Part shown: piece by piece, positions 32,801 through 45,000 of the stretch | Position numbering within the stretch: the stretch's first letter is position 1 | Layout: every line of letters starts with the position of its first letter | Origin: Kondoa malvinella | Taxonomy: Eukaryota; Basidiomycota; Agaricostilbomycetes; Agaricostilbales; Kondoaceae | Reading direction: 5' to 3' | DNA length: 64,000 nucleotides | NCBI GenBank assembly: GCA_039545315.1 | Contig: BCIM01000002.1 | Span: 1,267,369-1,331,368, forward strand | Notes under the pieces: model-generated | Database searches by the model: none | The model's input: the letters and a program-made list of their open reading frames with translations, nothing else | Told to the model about the DNA's origin: nothing | Translations under genes and position numbers: made by a program

Positions 32801-35080
32801 TCACAGTATTCCAGACAATTGATCCACATCCTCCGAGCGAACCTCTTTGATATCCGCTGCTCTCAAGCTTGAGAAACTGCTCCTGTCGCCATGCTCAATA
32901 TCTCTCGGGCCATGCAGAGAAGCACGAGGCGGTGCTTGCAAAGGAGAGGAAATGGATTTCCCTTGGGCAGGTCCAGATTTCTTACTCATCCTTCGACCAA
33001 GTGACGAAAGCGGATTCATGTTTTGTTTCGCTGCGGCTTGTAATCCAGGAGAAGCAGCTCGAAGAGAAGCACTGAATGATTGAGTTTGAGCGCGAGAGAC
33101 GGGTAGAGCACCGGGGAAAGGCAGATTGGATGGGTTGAAATGAGCAGGTGCGGGAGAAGTGTTAGTTAGGTCTGTTGCTCGACCTGAATCTTGTCTCATT
33201 GGGAATTCTGCTGTTGATGGTTCATAGCCGTGGGTGAAATGCGAAGAAGAGCGTCTGAGTCGATTCAAACTCGACACTGTAGGTGTTGCAACGGCAGGTT
33301 GAGAAGCTCTTCTTTGCGACTCTACTCCAGCATCAAATAGTCCCAGGCGTAGCTTCAGGGACTCACTGCCAGAATAACTGCTCTTCAGCACCGGTTTAGG
33401 TTTGCTCTTAGTCGCCAACCAAGCCTGCAACCCAGTATCTTCCCTACTCAACGCATTGATCCTCATAGCATAAGCTTTACACCGATCCAAACTCGTTCTC
33501 ATAACTTTAATATCCGCATACTCCGCCGCAGCGCACATCGGTCTAATCCTCGTCAATTTCATAGGCCTGATATTCTCTTTCGAATTATCCCTTGAACGCT
33601 TCTCCATTGTTGGTTGGGATGTTGTTCTAGGAGAGATAGCACCATCGAAATAATCCTGTTGCTGAACCATGGGTGTAGCGACATCATCTTCAGGTGGGAC
33701 AATAGTAGCATGACTTTGATCGAATTCCTCTTCTTGTTTCGACAGACCAAGATCTTGCGATTGGGAACGAGAATGAGAACGAGATCGTTGCGTTTCATCT
33801 ATCGCAGCTTGGATTTCGGAAAGAATGTCTCTTTCGTCCATTTCTGTGTCCGTGTCGACTGAAGATTTAGCATCGCTGAATTCTTGTAGGTTCGATGCTT
33901 GGGAATGTGAAGACGTAATCGATTCTCTTTCTCGGATCGGTTGAGCATCAGCGTAGGAAGATGAAGTTGATTCTGCTTGTCTTGTATGACCTCGGACGTG
34001 TGTTTCGACTTCTGCTTCCGAAGCTGAGGGTTCCGAGTACTCGGAGGATGAAGGAGCTGATGTGACGAGTGCAGGATAGTCGTCCGTAAGTTCAGGGTAG
34101 GCCGAGGTGGGTTTGGTATCTTCTGGACTACTGGCAACGTACGATGCCAAAACGGATGAATAAACGTCTTCTTCCTCCGGTTGACTAATGCAACACTTTA
34201 GCATTGCTTTCAATCAGACAATTCAGAAGGACCTACTCGACGCCTAAACCAACCACATCTTCCGGCCCATCGAATTCGCCCGTACTGATTCTCAAATTCG
34301 AGGCATTCTTTAACGGCGTACCCAACAATGGCGTAGAAGGTAAAGAATGAGGTGGACTCATGGTATTGTAATCAAAAGCTGCTCTTCTAGGTGAATGGGA
34401 TTTGGGTGATCGATTACCTGGCGTTCTATCTGGTGTTCGAGGTCGAGATGAAGTCCGTGGTCCGCTTGAAGGTGTTCTCGGTCTGATAGGTAATGCTCGA
34501 ACATAAGCTGGACTTGAAGGCGCAGAAGACATTCTAGGTGGAGGTGTAGGTGGACAAGAGGGTGGGATCTCATATTCGTATTGGCTATCTGGGAATAGAG
34601 CTGAAGAGGCGCGGTTTGGAATTGGGAAGTAAGGCTTTTCGCCCAAGTTGAGGTTGGATGATTTGTTGCTTACTGTTCGCGAACGCTGGGGTCGGGACGA
34701 GTTGGAATAGAGTGAGGATGAAGAGCTCGGCATTTCTTCGTCTACATCGTAGTTTGTATGCAGGAGTGCTGCAGATCCTGATCAGCGGGGAACAAAAAAG
34801 TGGGCCCTGACCAGGAACGCTTGCCTTCGTCATTAAAGCCAGCTCCGAACGAGTCTTCTTTAGGACTCCGTAGGATACTTTGCTGTTCATCGACTGACAC
34901 GACGGATGCTTTGCGGTTGTGCGAGTTGCTTGTTGCTTTTTCGACGGCAGGAGGTGAAGGTATTTCAGACGTAGGGAAAATAGAGGGTTGTTCAGATTTA
35001 GACACGACGACGGGTGAATCATTTTGGGAATAGGCAGAGCCTAGAGAGGAAGTTGACGAGCTTTGCCTGTGCAAAGGCAT
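32801..35080 (-). CDS. Ser/Pro-rich low-complexity protein, unknown
   Basis: Three exons join in frame. The first (start 35080) reads MPLHRQSSSTSSLGSAYSQN and ends DEGK. The second continues RSAALLHTNYDVDEEMPSSS. An intron at about 34184-34237 leads to VDQPEEEDVYSSVLASYVAS. The protein of roughly 750 residues is dominated by Ser/Pro/Arg-rich disordered sequence (RPRTPSSGPRTSSRPRTPDR, many SP/TP sites that could be kinase targets). One region looks ordered: MKLTRIRPMCAAAEYADIKV to LSREDTGLQAWLATKS, about 60 residues with conserved-looking aromatics and Cys. The frame is open upstream to about 35207 (through SPRRSPSPTKQEQDDALHIS), so the start may be further upstream. I do not recognise a family; a regulatory scaffold is a guess. 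Confidence 0.6.
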
Positions 35081-35406
35081 GGAAATATGAAGCGCGTCAT
35101 CTTGTTCTTGCTTTGTAGGGGATGGAGATCTTCGAGGTGAGCGCTTTGGTACACGAGGTGGCCCAGCTGCTATCAGACGAGGTAGTCGGAAGTCAGCCCT
35201 TTGCTACATATTACAGGCTAAGCTCCAAGCACACTGACCTTCCTCTTTTCCTGGCGCTTGCATCATTCTTGGCTTGTTTTGTGCCGCCCCTAACACGGAT
35301 ATCACACAGGCGGACTCTCTCTCTCTTCAAATGGGTATACTTGGTTATGTGATTCGCGCAGTTCTCCAAGAGGTCCTGTGCTATAGATGAACGCCTACTA
35401 CATCCG
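35081..35406. promoter_or_regulatory. Divergent promoter region
   Basis: This separates the Ser-rich gene (-) from the membrane-protein gene (+). Part of it (35081-35207) is open in frame with the Ser-rich protein and may be coding. No further feature is seen. Confidence 0.35.
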
Positions 35407-37006
35407 ATGGGTGCTCTTAAACGTCCGTTTGACCAAATCCAGGGCGATGCAAGCCTTCCTCTGCGTCACCTGTCGTTGTTTCCACCCTACCACCTCGAGC
35501 AGTCTCCATTCTTTGTATCCGCAGGTCAGCATGAGCCAAACAATATACAGCGGAAGCTTGCGTCCCAGTGAGTGCTGTCTCTCCTCAAGTGCTGGAATGT
35601 CGATGTTTACTTTGAACTCGTCTTAGAGCGGAAGTCAGAACTGCAGGGTGAGCCACTTGCTCTTGTGTCTTATGCATCAGACTAAGACAGCTCGATGGTA
35701 TCACAGCCATCGCGTAAGTTCTGTCTACAAGCCTTGAAAGAGAGGTTGCCTTTTCGAGTTGTTTACATTGCGTCGTGTCATGCAGCAAAGAAATGGCAAT
35801 CAACCTAACAGAAGGCACCAAAGTCGAATTCGAAGCTGCCATTCGAGCTGCACTACGAGGCTCACCTTCGTTTCAAAAAGATCCAAAGTTTGCTGATCTT
35901 TGGAAGAGCATTGTGGAAGGCGAGACGAGAAGATCTTCTGCAAGAGCGAAATCTGAGGGTGCGAGAAGTGAAATGGGCGATGGAGAGAGTGAGATGCACA
36001 TCAGGTAGGCTATCCTCGCTTCCTCCTTTCCTTGGGAAGTATGAAAGTTGTCGCCTACAGTGATGAAGAAGTCGTACCATCACCTGGCCGATCCCTTCGA
36101 CGTCTAGGTCAAGCTTCTCGTCAAGTAGCAGAAGAAGCAGCCGAGATAGTCAGCGAACAAGCAGCCGCTGCAGCTCAATCTGCGGCTGAATTCGCACAGG
36201 AACAATACCACGAAGGTACAGAAAGAGCCATGGAAGCGTACAACAACGCTCCGCCTGCGCAGGAATTGGTTCTTCATGCCGATCAGCATGCGCATAGAAT
36301 GGGTAAAGCCCTTGCTAGATGGACCAGTGAGAGCGTCATTCCCTCTGCTAGGGAAACTCAGAGGGTGGGCATCGCAACGCTTCTGGCAAATCATTGTCTG
36401 ACAGTGAGCGATGAGCACAGTTGATCTCATCTTCTTGGGCTATCATTGGCGTCACTCTCGCTTTAGAGGTCCTCTTTATGCTCTCCACTACCTTACCATA
36501 CACCTACAAAGTATCAACGGAAACTTGGAAATGGGCATTCTTGTCCATCACAGCCGATCATCCTTGGAGCGTCACATTACCCGACTTGGCCGTCTTAGCG
36601 CAATATTCCTTCATCCGCGTCTTTCTCATGTGCGTTTGATGAACTTCCTTTCCTATGAGGAATTAAAGGTTCGATCAATTGTACAGATGGGCATTCACCA
36701 CCGTCCTGCTTCCCTTGGCAGCAGCGTACCTTGTCGTCTTTCCCAGACCGGACAAACATGAATTCAAGTCCGCATCGCCTGTAACATTCAGTATCGTTCG
36801 GCTAGCGCTGGATGTTTATTTGCACAAGATTGCTAGTGGACCGAGCTTTGATTGGTCTGGCAGTATTATTCAGCGATTCGGTCAGTTTACTGGCATATGG
36901 ATTCGGCGATAGCTGATGCATCTGCCGGAAACTGACAGGTGATGTACAACTACTCAGCGCAGCTACTGCTTTGGCGTTTGCATTGTATGAGAATGGAAGC
37001 AAGTGA
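35407..37006 (+). CDS. Membrane protein with Ala-rich helical N-terminus, unknown
   Basis: The start is set at the ATG at 35407 (MGALKRPFDQIQGDASLPLR). That frame joins through the next introns to LRQLDGITAIAKEMAINLTE, whereas the later ATG at 35531 does not. The N-terminal half is soluble and helical: EFEAAIRAALRGSPSFQKDP, ASRQVAEEAAEIVSEQAAAA and QSAAEFAQEQYHEGTERAM. After a 53-nt intron the C-terminal half has about four membrane segments: SSSWAIIGVTLALEVLFML, LAVLAQYSFIRVFLIWAF (split by an intron), TTVLLPLAAAYLVVFPRP and LLSAATALAFALYE near the end. No signal peptide is present. I do not recognise the family; tail-region helices suggest an organelle or nuclear-envelope membrane. The stop lies only 74 bp from the convergent Kelch gene. 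Confidence 0.6.
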
Positions 37007-37080
37007 TGATATAGGCGAAGAGGATCAGTATAAAGAGGGGAAATGTTGTTGTAATGCTATCAATAGCTCGCTTGTAATGT

Positions 37081-38208
37081 CTAAATCATGACTTCCAATA
37101 ACCACATATCGCCCAAGCGCGAGTTGTCATCTTTCAGTCCGCCTTGAAAGATGATTTTGTCTCCCCATGCGGCAGAGGCGAACCAACCTCGAGCTGTTGG
37201 TCCTTCGTTTGTTTCTAGCTTAGACCAAGAGTAGTTTGATCCGCTTTGTACGAGTGCCCATGCATCATTGTGGAACTGCTGCGTATCAGTTAATTCAACA
37301 CAGATTGGCCAATAGAAGCTCACTTGTCCAGCACCAGCATGACCCAATTCAGCAGGAGCACTCTCCCTCTCGCCCATGAGCAGTACCGCTTTCACACCTT
37401 TTGGTCCATCAACACCGAGGAAAGAAGCCACGCTCCTCTTCTCCGGTTCTTGATCCGTCTTTACTTCTGACCATTCCTTACCTTCTACATTGTACAGATC
37501 CAACCCACCCAATTCCATGCCACCAAATCCACCAAAACGAGCTAGTGTAGAAGAAGAGATGGGCGTCAAATTGGTACCACCTCGACCTGGTGCTGGACCT
37601 GAAGGTAGGGTAGTCCATTCTAAAGCAGAGAGGTTGAGTGAATGCAAAGTGTCGAGTCTGCCTTTTGCTGGACATCCGGCATGGAGGTAGATGTGATCCT
37701 TTGGATGCACGTAAGCTCAATTCAAGCGAGAAAGAGAGGGATCGACATACATTGTGGACGGTCATAGTATGGTAAGAGCGTTGTTCAGGTTGATCACCAG
37801 AAGTAGTGAGTGATTCCCAAGTATGAGAAGTAGTATCGAATCGCCATAGATCTTCGTTCTCTGACATGGTATTCATCGCAGCGCTACAGCGTCCACCCCA
37901 GACGTAGAGATACTTGTTGTGAGCTACCATAGCCGCGCCTACCCGAGGTGATGGCCAAGTCCCTTTGGGCGAGATGATTGTGACTTTATTACCTGGGACA
38001 AATTGAGCGGTCTCTACATCACTAAAGTGCTAAATGAGCTACTTTTGAGATTGACGACGAGCACGTCTGCTTCCAATGGCTCTCTTGGACGCAATTCGCC
38101 TCCAAAGATGTACGCATCGTCGCCAACGACTGCCAGACAGTGAGACGAGCGAGTGAAGAGCCCTTTCTGCTCGAGCGGGAGTTGCGTATATTTGGCTTGA
38201 AGTGGCAT
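37081..38208 (-). CDS. Kelch-repeat beta-propeller protein
   Basis: The protein is made of Kelch repeats, each with an [R/F]-S-x-H or SPRVGAAM strand followed by xYxxGG. Examples are RSSHCLAVVGDDAYIFGGEL, SPRVGAAMVAHNKYLYVWGG, RSYHTMTVHN with HPKDHIYLHAGC, TLARFGGFGGMELGGLDLYN and GWFASAAWGDKIIFQGGLK. A 51-nt intron (GTAGCT donor, CCCAG acceptor, about 37997-38047) joins DVLVVNLKS to NKVTIISPKG. About six blades are visible. No signal peptide and no galactose-oxidase catalytic residues are evident, so it is probably a cytosolic interaction scaffold. Its start is only 147 bp from the divergent ferroportin-like gene. Confidence 0.75.
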
Positions 38209-38355
38209 TTGCTGGCGTGGTTCAAGACAAGGAGAGCACAGCGCTGGGCAGAAAGGCAGGCAGCGGGACGCGTGGATCGTAGAGGTTATCGCTCCACCGC
38301 ATTATTATTATTGGGCCGGACACTTTATCGCTGGGACGTCTTGGTAGGAACAGCC

Positions 38356-40179
38356 ATGGAAGGCGCTGAACTGGAAAGGCTAGAGAAGGAAAGAGAAGTG
38401 CGAACAGAGCCAGAAGCAGCGCCAGAAGCCTTAAAGTCGCCTCTTCAAGATGAAATCGTCAAGACCAAGCCAAACTTTGGTCGAGTCGATCTATGGAGCC
38501 TGCTGGGCCAAGTGAGCCCTCTCCTGAAGCACCGATCATGTCTTAACGCGGCCCTGTAGCAATTCAGCAGTACTTGGTCCTCTCGCGCAGCAGAGTTTGC
38601 CTGGTATCTGAATCTTGTCGTTTTACGCCCGAATACCTTGATTCCTGCCTCTGTCTATGGGTCAGTCCGCGTCGCTTGTATGCAGCTGCTTTCTGTCGCT
38701 CATGTCTTTCGACAGGTTTGTCACCACGAGCGCCGGTATACTTCTCTCTGGACCATTAGGCAGCTATGTCGATGCGACACCAAAGCTGCGACTCGTTCGA
38801 ACGGCTATTGTGCTACAGAAGATTGCAGCCACCTGCGTCTACGCGCCTCTCCTAGCCATGTTCATCCTTTCCCGCCATGGTCCAATCTCGGACAATGTCT
38901 TCTGGGGCTGTTTTGCAGTCATTGTTATCTTCGGCACGTTGCACAAGCTTTCAACTACGCTATTGAATGTTGCAATCGAGCGAGATTGGATCACTTGCGT
39001 AACAGAAGGCGATTCAGATCTACTTACAAAGCTCAACACCCACCTACGCAGAATTGATCTGCTATGCAAGCTGCTCTCTCCGCTCTTCGTTTCGCTATTA
39101 ACGACTGCGGCAAGCTATCTCGTATGCCGTCCGCTTCCATTGTACTACAGGGCTGACATCTAGTTTAGTTTGCGAATGCTTTCCTGCTAGGTCTGGATCT
39201 AGCAGGCATGCTCTTCGAGCTGTACTGTCGGTGTCAGGTTTTCTTCTCTTAGATCGCTCTGACGACATGAAGCAGGGATCGGCCTACTATACCGTCGTCT
39301 ACCTCAGCTCGCAGCTGCGGACACCACTCAGCGCGAAAAGAAAGCCAGCCAAAGAGAAGCTCTTGAAGCGAAAGGCCCAAATATCAGAGCACCTCTGCAT
39401 CACAGAATCATTTCGCGTCTATCGACCCAGCTGCAAGATTGGAAAGAATTTATCCACCATCCAATTTTCATGTCCAGCGTCGCTATCTCTTTTCTCTACC
39501 TGACGGTACTCTCGTTCGATGGGACGATGCTAGGTTATTTGAAAGCGCATGATTACAACGACGCCTTCTTAGCTGGTATGTACTTTCCGACACCTAGTCA
39601 TCTTTGACTGATGCATTGGCAGGCATGAGGGGCGTATTGGTCGTTGCTGGTCTGTTGGGCACGCTGGTCATGCCTTTGCTGGAGCGATACATCGGTCTGG
39701 TTCGAACAGGATCATGGTCAATTATCTCAGAAGTTATCACCTTGATACCAGCACTGCTATCATTCTACATCGGAACAGCGCCTATTGGTCAGAAAAACCC
39801 AGGATGGAATGCAGCGTTGCTTTTCACTGGTCCGTGCTATATCTGCGTTTCAAAGCAACAGATTAATGGGTGCATAGGAATGGCATTATCAAGAATAGGA
39901 CTCTGGTCATTCGACCTTGCCCAACTCAAGTGCCTGCAACTAGCACTCAATGATCATCCACGTCGAAACGCACTCACTGCCCGACAATTTGCCATGCAAG
40001 ATATTGCCGAGCTCTTGAAATACGTCACGACCATGATTTTCGCTACCCCCTCAGTCTTCAAATGGGCTGGATTGATATCTTTCATAAGTGTTGGTTGCGG
40101 CGCGGTTTCGTTTGCGGTTTACGTGGTCAAGGAGCGAGGCCATTACTTTCATGTACCGGCATGGAAGAAGTCTGACTGA
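38356..40179 (+). CDS. Ferroportin-family (SLC40) metal exporter
   Basis: Ferroportins are 12-helix carriers of the MFS fold that export Fe(II) in animals and export or sequester metals in plants. A short acidic N-tail (from 38356, MEGAELERLEKEREVR) precedes the first conserved block AEFAWYLNLVVLRPNTLIPA. Joining the intron that ends at about 38716 gives SVYGFVTTSAGILLSGPLGS and YVDATPKLRLVRTAIVLQK; the family has 'YG......LLFG..G..VD...RL......L..QN'. Further blocks are TLHKLSTTLLNVAIERDWIT, TKLNTHLRRIDLLCKLLSPL (the conserved 'N..LRRIDL.CK...P' block), FLYLTVLSFDGTMLGYLKAH, SRIGLWSFDLAQLKCLQLAL and MQDIAELLKYVTTMIFATPS. Intron-exon joins around 39220-39260 are uncertain. The block order fits ferroportin throughout. 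Confidence 0.85.
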
Positions 40180-40253
40180 GAAAGTATTCGGCTCGGGAAA
40201 GTCTGGTTGGGCTTGTTGGGATGTAAGTGTAATGTATACAAATGTCCATAAGT

Positions 40254-41726
40254 TCAGGCATACAGATCCTCTTCGGGGACCGGCCGAGCTGCATCAGGAT
40301 TCGCTGCTATCAACCCTTTCGCTCCGAGCTCGTCATCCATCTTTTCAGCATCCCGCATCACATCCTCAATGACTGCCATCTGCTCAATCTCTGCAGCGTC
40401 CATCTCGCGTAACAGCTCTTCTTCATCTGCGAACTCATCAAAGTCCTGCTGTGCCGACTTCTGTTTCCCTTTCGCTTGCACTTGTTGAGCCGTCACCTCC
40501 GCCTGCGCTAGTTCCCGAAGCATCTCTTCATCATCCGCGAAATCTATCCCATCAAATTCATCCTGCGCAACCGATGTCTGAGCTTGCGAGGGAACAGCAG
40601 TGGCATCTGGTTCGGGGACAGTCGAAGGCGGTTTAGCAGGTGCAGGTGCATCGAATTCTTCCATCTCTAGCTCGAGCATAGCTTCTTCATCTGCGTCAAA
40701 GTCGTTCCTTTGAGCAGGTATGATAGGAGCAGGTTGAGCAGGCTGGTTCTCCATACTCATCATAGCTTCTTCTTCATCGAAATTTAGGTCGGCATCATCA
40801 AAGCCAGGATCTTCTTCCTGTGCTTCTTGTGCAGGTGGTTGAGGTGAAGGTTGTGGGAAAGGAGGAGGTGAAACAGCTTGAGTGGACGCGAGTGCGGCGT
40901 CAAGGTCGTAGTCGAAGGATTCTGAGGGTGCGCGAGAAGCTTGTTGTCGTGCTTCCGCTTTTGGTTCGGGCGAGGGTGATTTTGGCGCATTCGCGTCTGG
41001 TAACGGAGCGCGACCTTCTGCTTCTCGTCTCCAATTCGTCAATGCGGACTATGCAGAATAAGCAAGGTTGACAGGGTGGAGAAACAGCTTACAGCTAAAG
41101 TACGCTTCTTGCACAGATTCTCTACGCGATTCACTGTATCGTTGAAGTTCATAGCTGGAAACATTTGATGTGCCCAGAGCTGATACATGGTCATGAGACG
41201 CTTGAGATCTTCCGTCTGCTCAGAATTAGCTTGATAGGAATAGGCAATACCATATTCGGAAACGTACCTCATTGCCCTTCTTGCTGAACTTGAATGTCTT
41301 TGCCGTCTCTTTGAGCTTAGGCAGACCGTTAGATCCTAGCAGACGGTTCTCATCTAGCTTTGGCTTCGGCGCGCGTTTCTTCTTGCCCTCCGCTTCAGGA
41401 TCAACGCCCAGATCATCTCCTTCCCACCTATTGTCATCAGCTATACCAGACGCGTCCGACGGCCTGCTCTTCTTATTTGGCCTGCCTTCTAGAGGCGGGG
41501 GCAATCGATCCGGAAGGTCATCCAAATCTTGAAACAGGTTGTCTATTGCTCCCAAATCATCGTCGTCGTCGTCTCCCATCCACCGGGCTACGCGTTTCTT
41601 GGGCACGCGCTGCACTGGCGACGCGGATCTTCCACGAGGAGACGAAGTACCTAACGCAAATAGAGGCGCGCGAACATCGTCTTGATTTGGCGGAGGCAAT
41701 TCGTCAAGATCTAGGTCGCTGTCCAT
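40254..41726 (-). CDS. CSM3: Replication fork protection protein Csm3/Swi3 (TIPIN)
   Basis: Csm3/Swi3 pairs with Tof1/Swi1 to stabilise stalled replication forks and support checkpoint signalling. After an acidic N-terminus (MDSDLDLDELPPP) the Swi3 domain appears: KPKLDENRLLGSNGLPKLKE, TAKTFKFSKKGNE, then across an intron TEDLKRLMTMYQLWAHQMFP and NFNDTVNRVENLCKKRTLA. The third exon starts SALTNWRREAEG. The long C-terminal tail (about 260 residues) is Pro-rich and very acidic. It contains four copies of an acidic helical unit of the form DFD-x-x-DEE-x-x-L-x-E, at residues 81-99, 113-129, 161-179 and 199-217 of that exon. It converges on the ferroportin-like gene with 74 bp between stops. Confidence 0.9.
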
Positions 41727-42053
41727 CGGGAACGGGTATACAGGATGTCGCGAAAGGCTGCGACGGCGTTTACGAACGCGTTGATTAGCGAAGGTGCTTG
41801 TTTAAGACATCTCGCGAAACATGTGCAAATAATGGGTCAACTGTCGAGCTGCCATTGCAACAATGCAGAAGAAGCTGTGAGCGCGCAAGGCAGATGACAG
41901 GTGTGAGCTTGCATTTGCAACTTCTATGCGATTGTTACATTGTGCAACTTTACATTTCCGACATGCCGGTATCAAGTGCTGGATATCTAATACACTAAGG
42001 CAGAAATTCAGCGAGACCAGTAGAGGATCGCTTCTTTGACTCACAATGTGCTT
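41727..42053. promoter_or_regulatory. CSM3 promoter / RPO41 3' region
   Basis: Both flanking genes are on the minus strand, so this contains the RPO41 3' UTR and the CSM3 promoter. No coding signal is seen. Confidence 0.4.
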
Positions 42054-45000
42054 CTATGAGAAGAAATATTGCGACTTGTTCACTTCATTGACATCAAATT
42101 GGCCCCTGACAGGCAGTCGAGGCAGAACGTCGCTTAAGAGTACAGTGTGGTCCAAGGTGTCACTCTGGTCGTCTGGTTTGTCTTTTCTTCCGGGTCGCAA
42201 ACGCGCAACTTGCTCTTCTGTCAGATCATTTTCGAATTCTCCAGGGTGGGCAATATCGTGGAAGGGGACATCGATGCTCTGACCATCTTCAATCGAGTAT
42301 TCGAGATCGTCTGCTTCTGACAAGAGATCATCCAGCGACGTCGCTGTCTCTGCTGGTCTCGCTGTCTTCTTGTTGGTTCTTGATCTCTTGCTGCCCATGC
42401 CTAGGACATCCTTGTCGACCTTGCTAAGCGCTTTGAGAGGTATGCGGTAGCCAGCATAACGTTTCAGCATCTGTTCTGATTCAACACAAAATACGGCAAC
42501 GTCGGGAGAGCTCTTACCTCGTTTCGCAGGTTTTCTAGCAGTGGAGAGGAATGCAAGCCTACGAAAGCTTGGCGTAGAATCTTGTTCATGTCATCTATGT
42601 CACATGCGTGCGTCCAATACGAGTCGTGAACGGAAGCGAAGGTGATGTCGGCTTTCTATAAATGAGACAGGTATTGAGTCATTAAACCAAATCGCGCATC
42701 GCTGCTTGCTAACCTTGCACTCGATGGCCGTAAGCATCATATGGGTTGCATCGAGGGAATGGACATAGTTGGGCGGGAAAGCTGAAGCTTGGGCACTAGT
42801 ATCGACCACAGCTGGTGTATTCGGGTCTTCTAAAAACACTGTCTGCAGAGCAGTTTTAACCTGACGCACAATTCCGTGAGCCATATATCCAGCGCAGGGC
42901 ATCTGACTAACCTGCTTCCTCTTGTGCTTCCTGTACGGCTGGACTACTGGCAAGCCGAGAGGTGTGGTCCAAATGACTGGAGTCATACGTTCGGGATCTG
43001 AGTCTTTTTCGAAGTGTTCGGGCGGTGATGCCTTCGTGATGAGCTTAGCGGCGAGCGTAAACCATTTCTGGATGCGCGCAGCGCCGGCGAACAGATCACC
43101 AATACTGCTGAGAACCTGAAGCAAGGGTCTGTCAATACATGATTGACAACTGAGAGTCTAGACTAGCCTTGAATGTCAGGTAGGTAGCTGCCAGGTACTG
43201 GTCGTCTCGACCGACGAGATTCTGATCGCGGATTTGCTTCGCTATCATCCGCTTTGCACCGATAAAGGTGACACCTGATCGTGTAAGACAGGGAAACCAC
43301 TACTCAGTTCAGCGACTCACCATAAACGGTGGTCATCACTGTCTGCTTCACGACCTTTCTCGAGATTCGCCCCACAAGCAAAGAGGCCATTTTGTCTCCG
43401 GCTTCCGCGTCAGCTTGTACTTGAGCGGAGACTAGCTTTGCTACGTTGCCGTAGACGTCCGATGGGCGATCGCCGCCAACCAGATTGACCGCTTCTGCGC
43501 CTAGCTGGTCGCCACCCAACGCAGCGTAGTGCTGTAGACCGTTACAAGTCCCGTCTTGGTGTATCGGCAGGCGAGATTCATACTTGTGGGGTTCGGGCAG
43601 CTGCATTGCTGCGTTGAGCTCGATACAAGTCGCCAGACACTGCCACGGATCTTCAGCGCTAAGCCACCAACGCTTGCCCTGGAATGGATGGGTCAGCCAG
43701 GACAAGGAGAAGGAGAAATTCCAGCTTACTCCGAGCGGATTCTCTGCAGAGTCTTTCACATCGTCCATGTGGTTTGTTGCAAACAACTCTCGATCATCCA
43801 GGCTTTGCTTGTCGAAACCATACGTGTTGGCCAAGTGGATCTTCATCCACTTAAGACCTGGTATACCGACTGGTTTCGCCTCTGCGAAATGAAGCAGGCC
43901 GCGAGAAACGTCGTCGCCAATATGAGATAGATGTGGTGGGATAGGATATGTTCTGCCTCGAAAGTCCAGGTTATGAGGGAAATAGAAGGTTTCGCCAATG
44001 TACTAGGCCTCACTATGAGCCTTTGAACACATCAATTTTAATCATCAAACTCACAGCTCTGGCGATTTCTAGCTTGTAATTTGTCGTACATCGCTCCCCG
44101 TGCTGGTTACGACGATGCATCTCCATCTCCTTGAGCAATCTACGGTATTCGGTACGAACAGCGATGTCTTCATCAGCATTCGGAGGTCGCGGGGGATCTT
44201 TGATGGTCAAAAGAGGGTCTTTGACAGGCATGCCTGCTATGTTCTCGCCGCTGTTCCACACCTGACTGATGACGTCGTAGATTGGCCGATTGATAGCCCA
44301 GGCAGTTGAGCCGAGAACGTCCAGAGCAGCAAAGACATCATCTAGTTCTCGATTGTCCGATGCTTTCTTGATGTATTGTGTCTGTTCTGGGCAGTCCCGT
44401 ATACGCATCATCTCGGCTGTTACGGGATTAGAGATACGCAGGGATATGCCAGAGCAACATACCTTTGTGGACTATGTAACAGCCATTGTTCCAGTCTGTC
44501 CATATCCGAGGAGGAATGACCATAGGTAGATGACGAGGGTGGATGACAGCGGCCAGAGGATCGCGATCAAGGCGTTCCACCAGTGAGGGATTCATCTTGA
44601 CCACGCCAAGCTTGGTTCCTTTGACATACTGATAGGAGTGAAAGAAAGCAGGCTGCTCTTCCGTACTATGGAGCTGTCAACAAAGAAGGACCGAACTGGT
44701 AGAGGCACCTACTGCGTCACCGATCGTGATTCACCATCTTCATCAGTCTCCGTTACGGTGACTTTGCGTTCGAGCGTAGCGAGATCAATGAGAGTAGCTA
44801 TCAGACTAGCTCCCACTCTGACCCGAATGACCTGAGTCCAACCCTTGAGACCATCTTGATTCTTCTCCTCCTGCTCTACCCTGTCCATCTCTTTCTTCCA
44901 CATCCTTCTCAATTCAGCCGTAGGACCTCCGGGACCCAACATGCCCGTTTTAGCCAGATCCATGCTTCTCTTGTAACGCTCGCTGTCCCTTTTCTGTATC

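Noticed and set aside
35531..35567. ATG at 35531 as start of the membrane-protein gene
   Set aside because: Its frame runs into a stop after the next splice sites, while the frame from the ATG at 35407 passes all introns.
41360..41788. 142-aa plus-strand ORF
   Set aside because: It is antisense to the first exon of CSM3 and has no motif.
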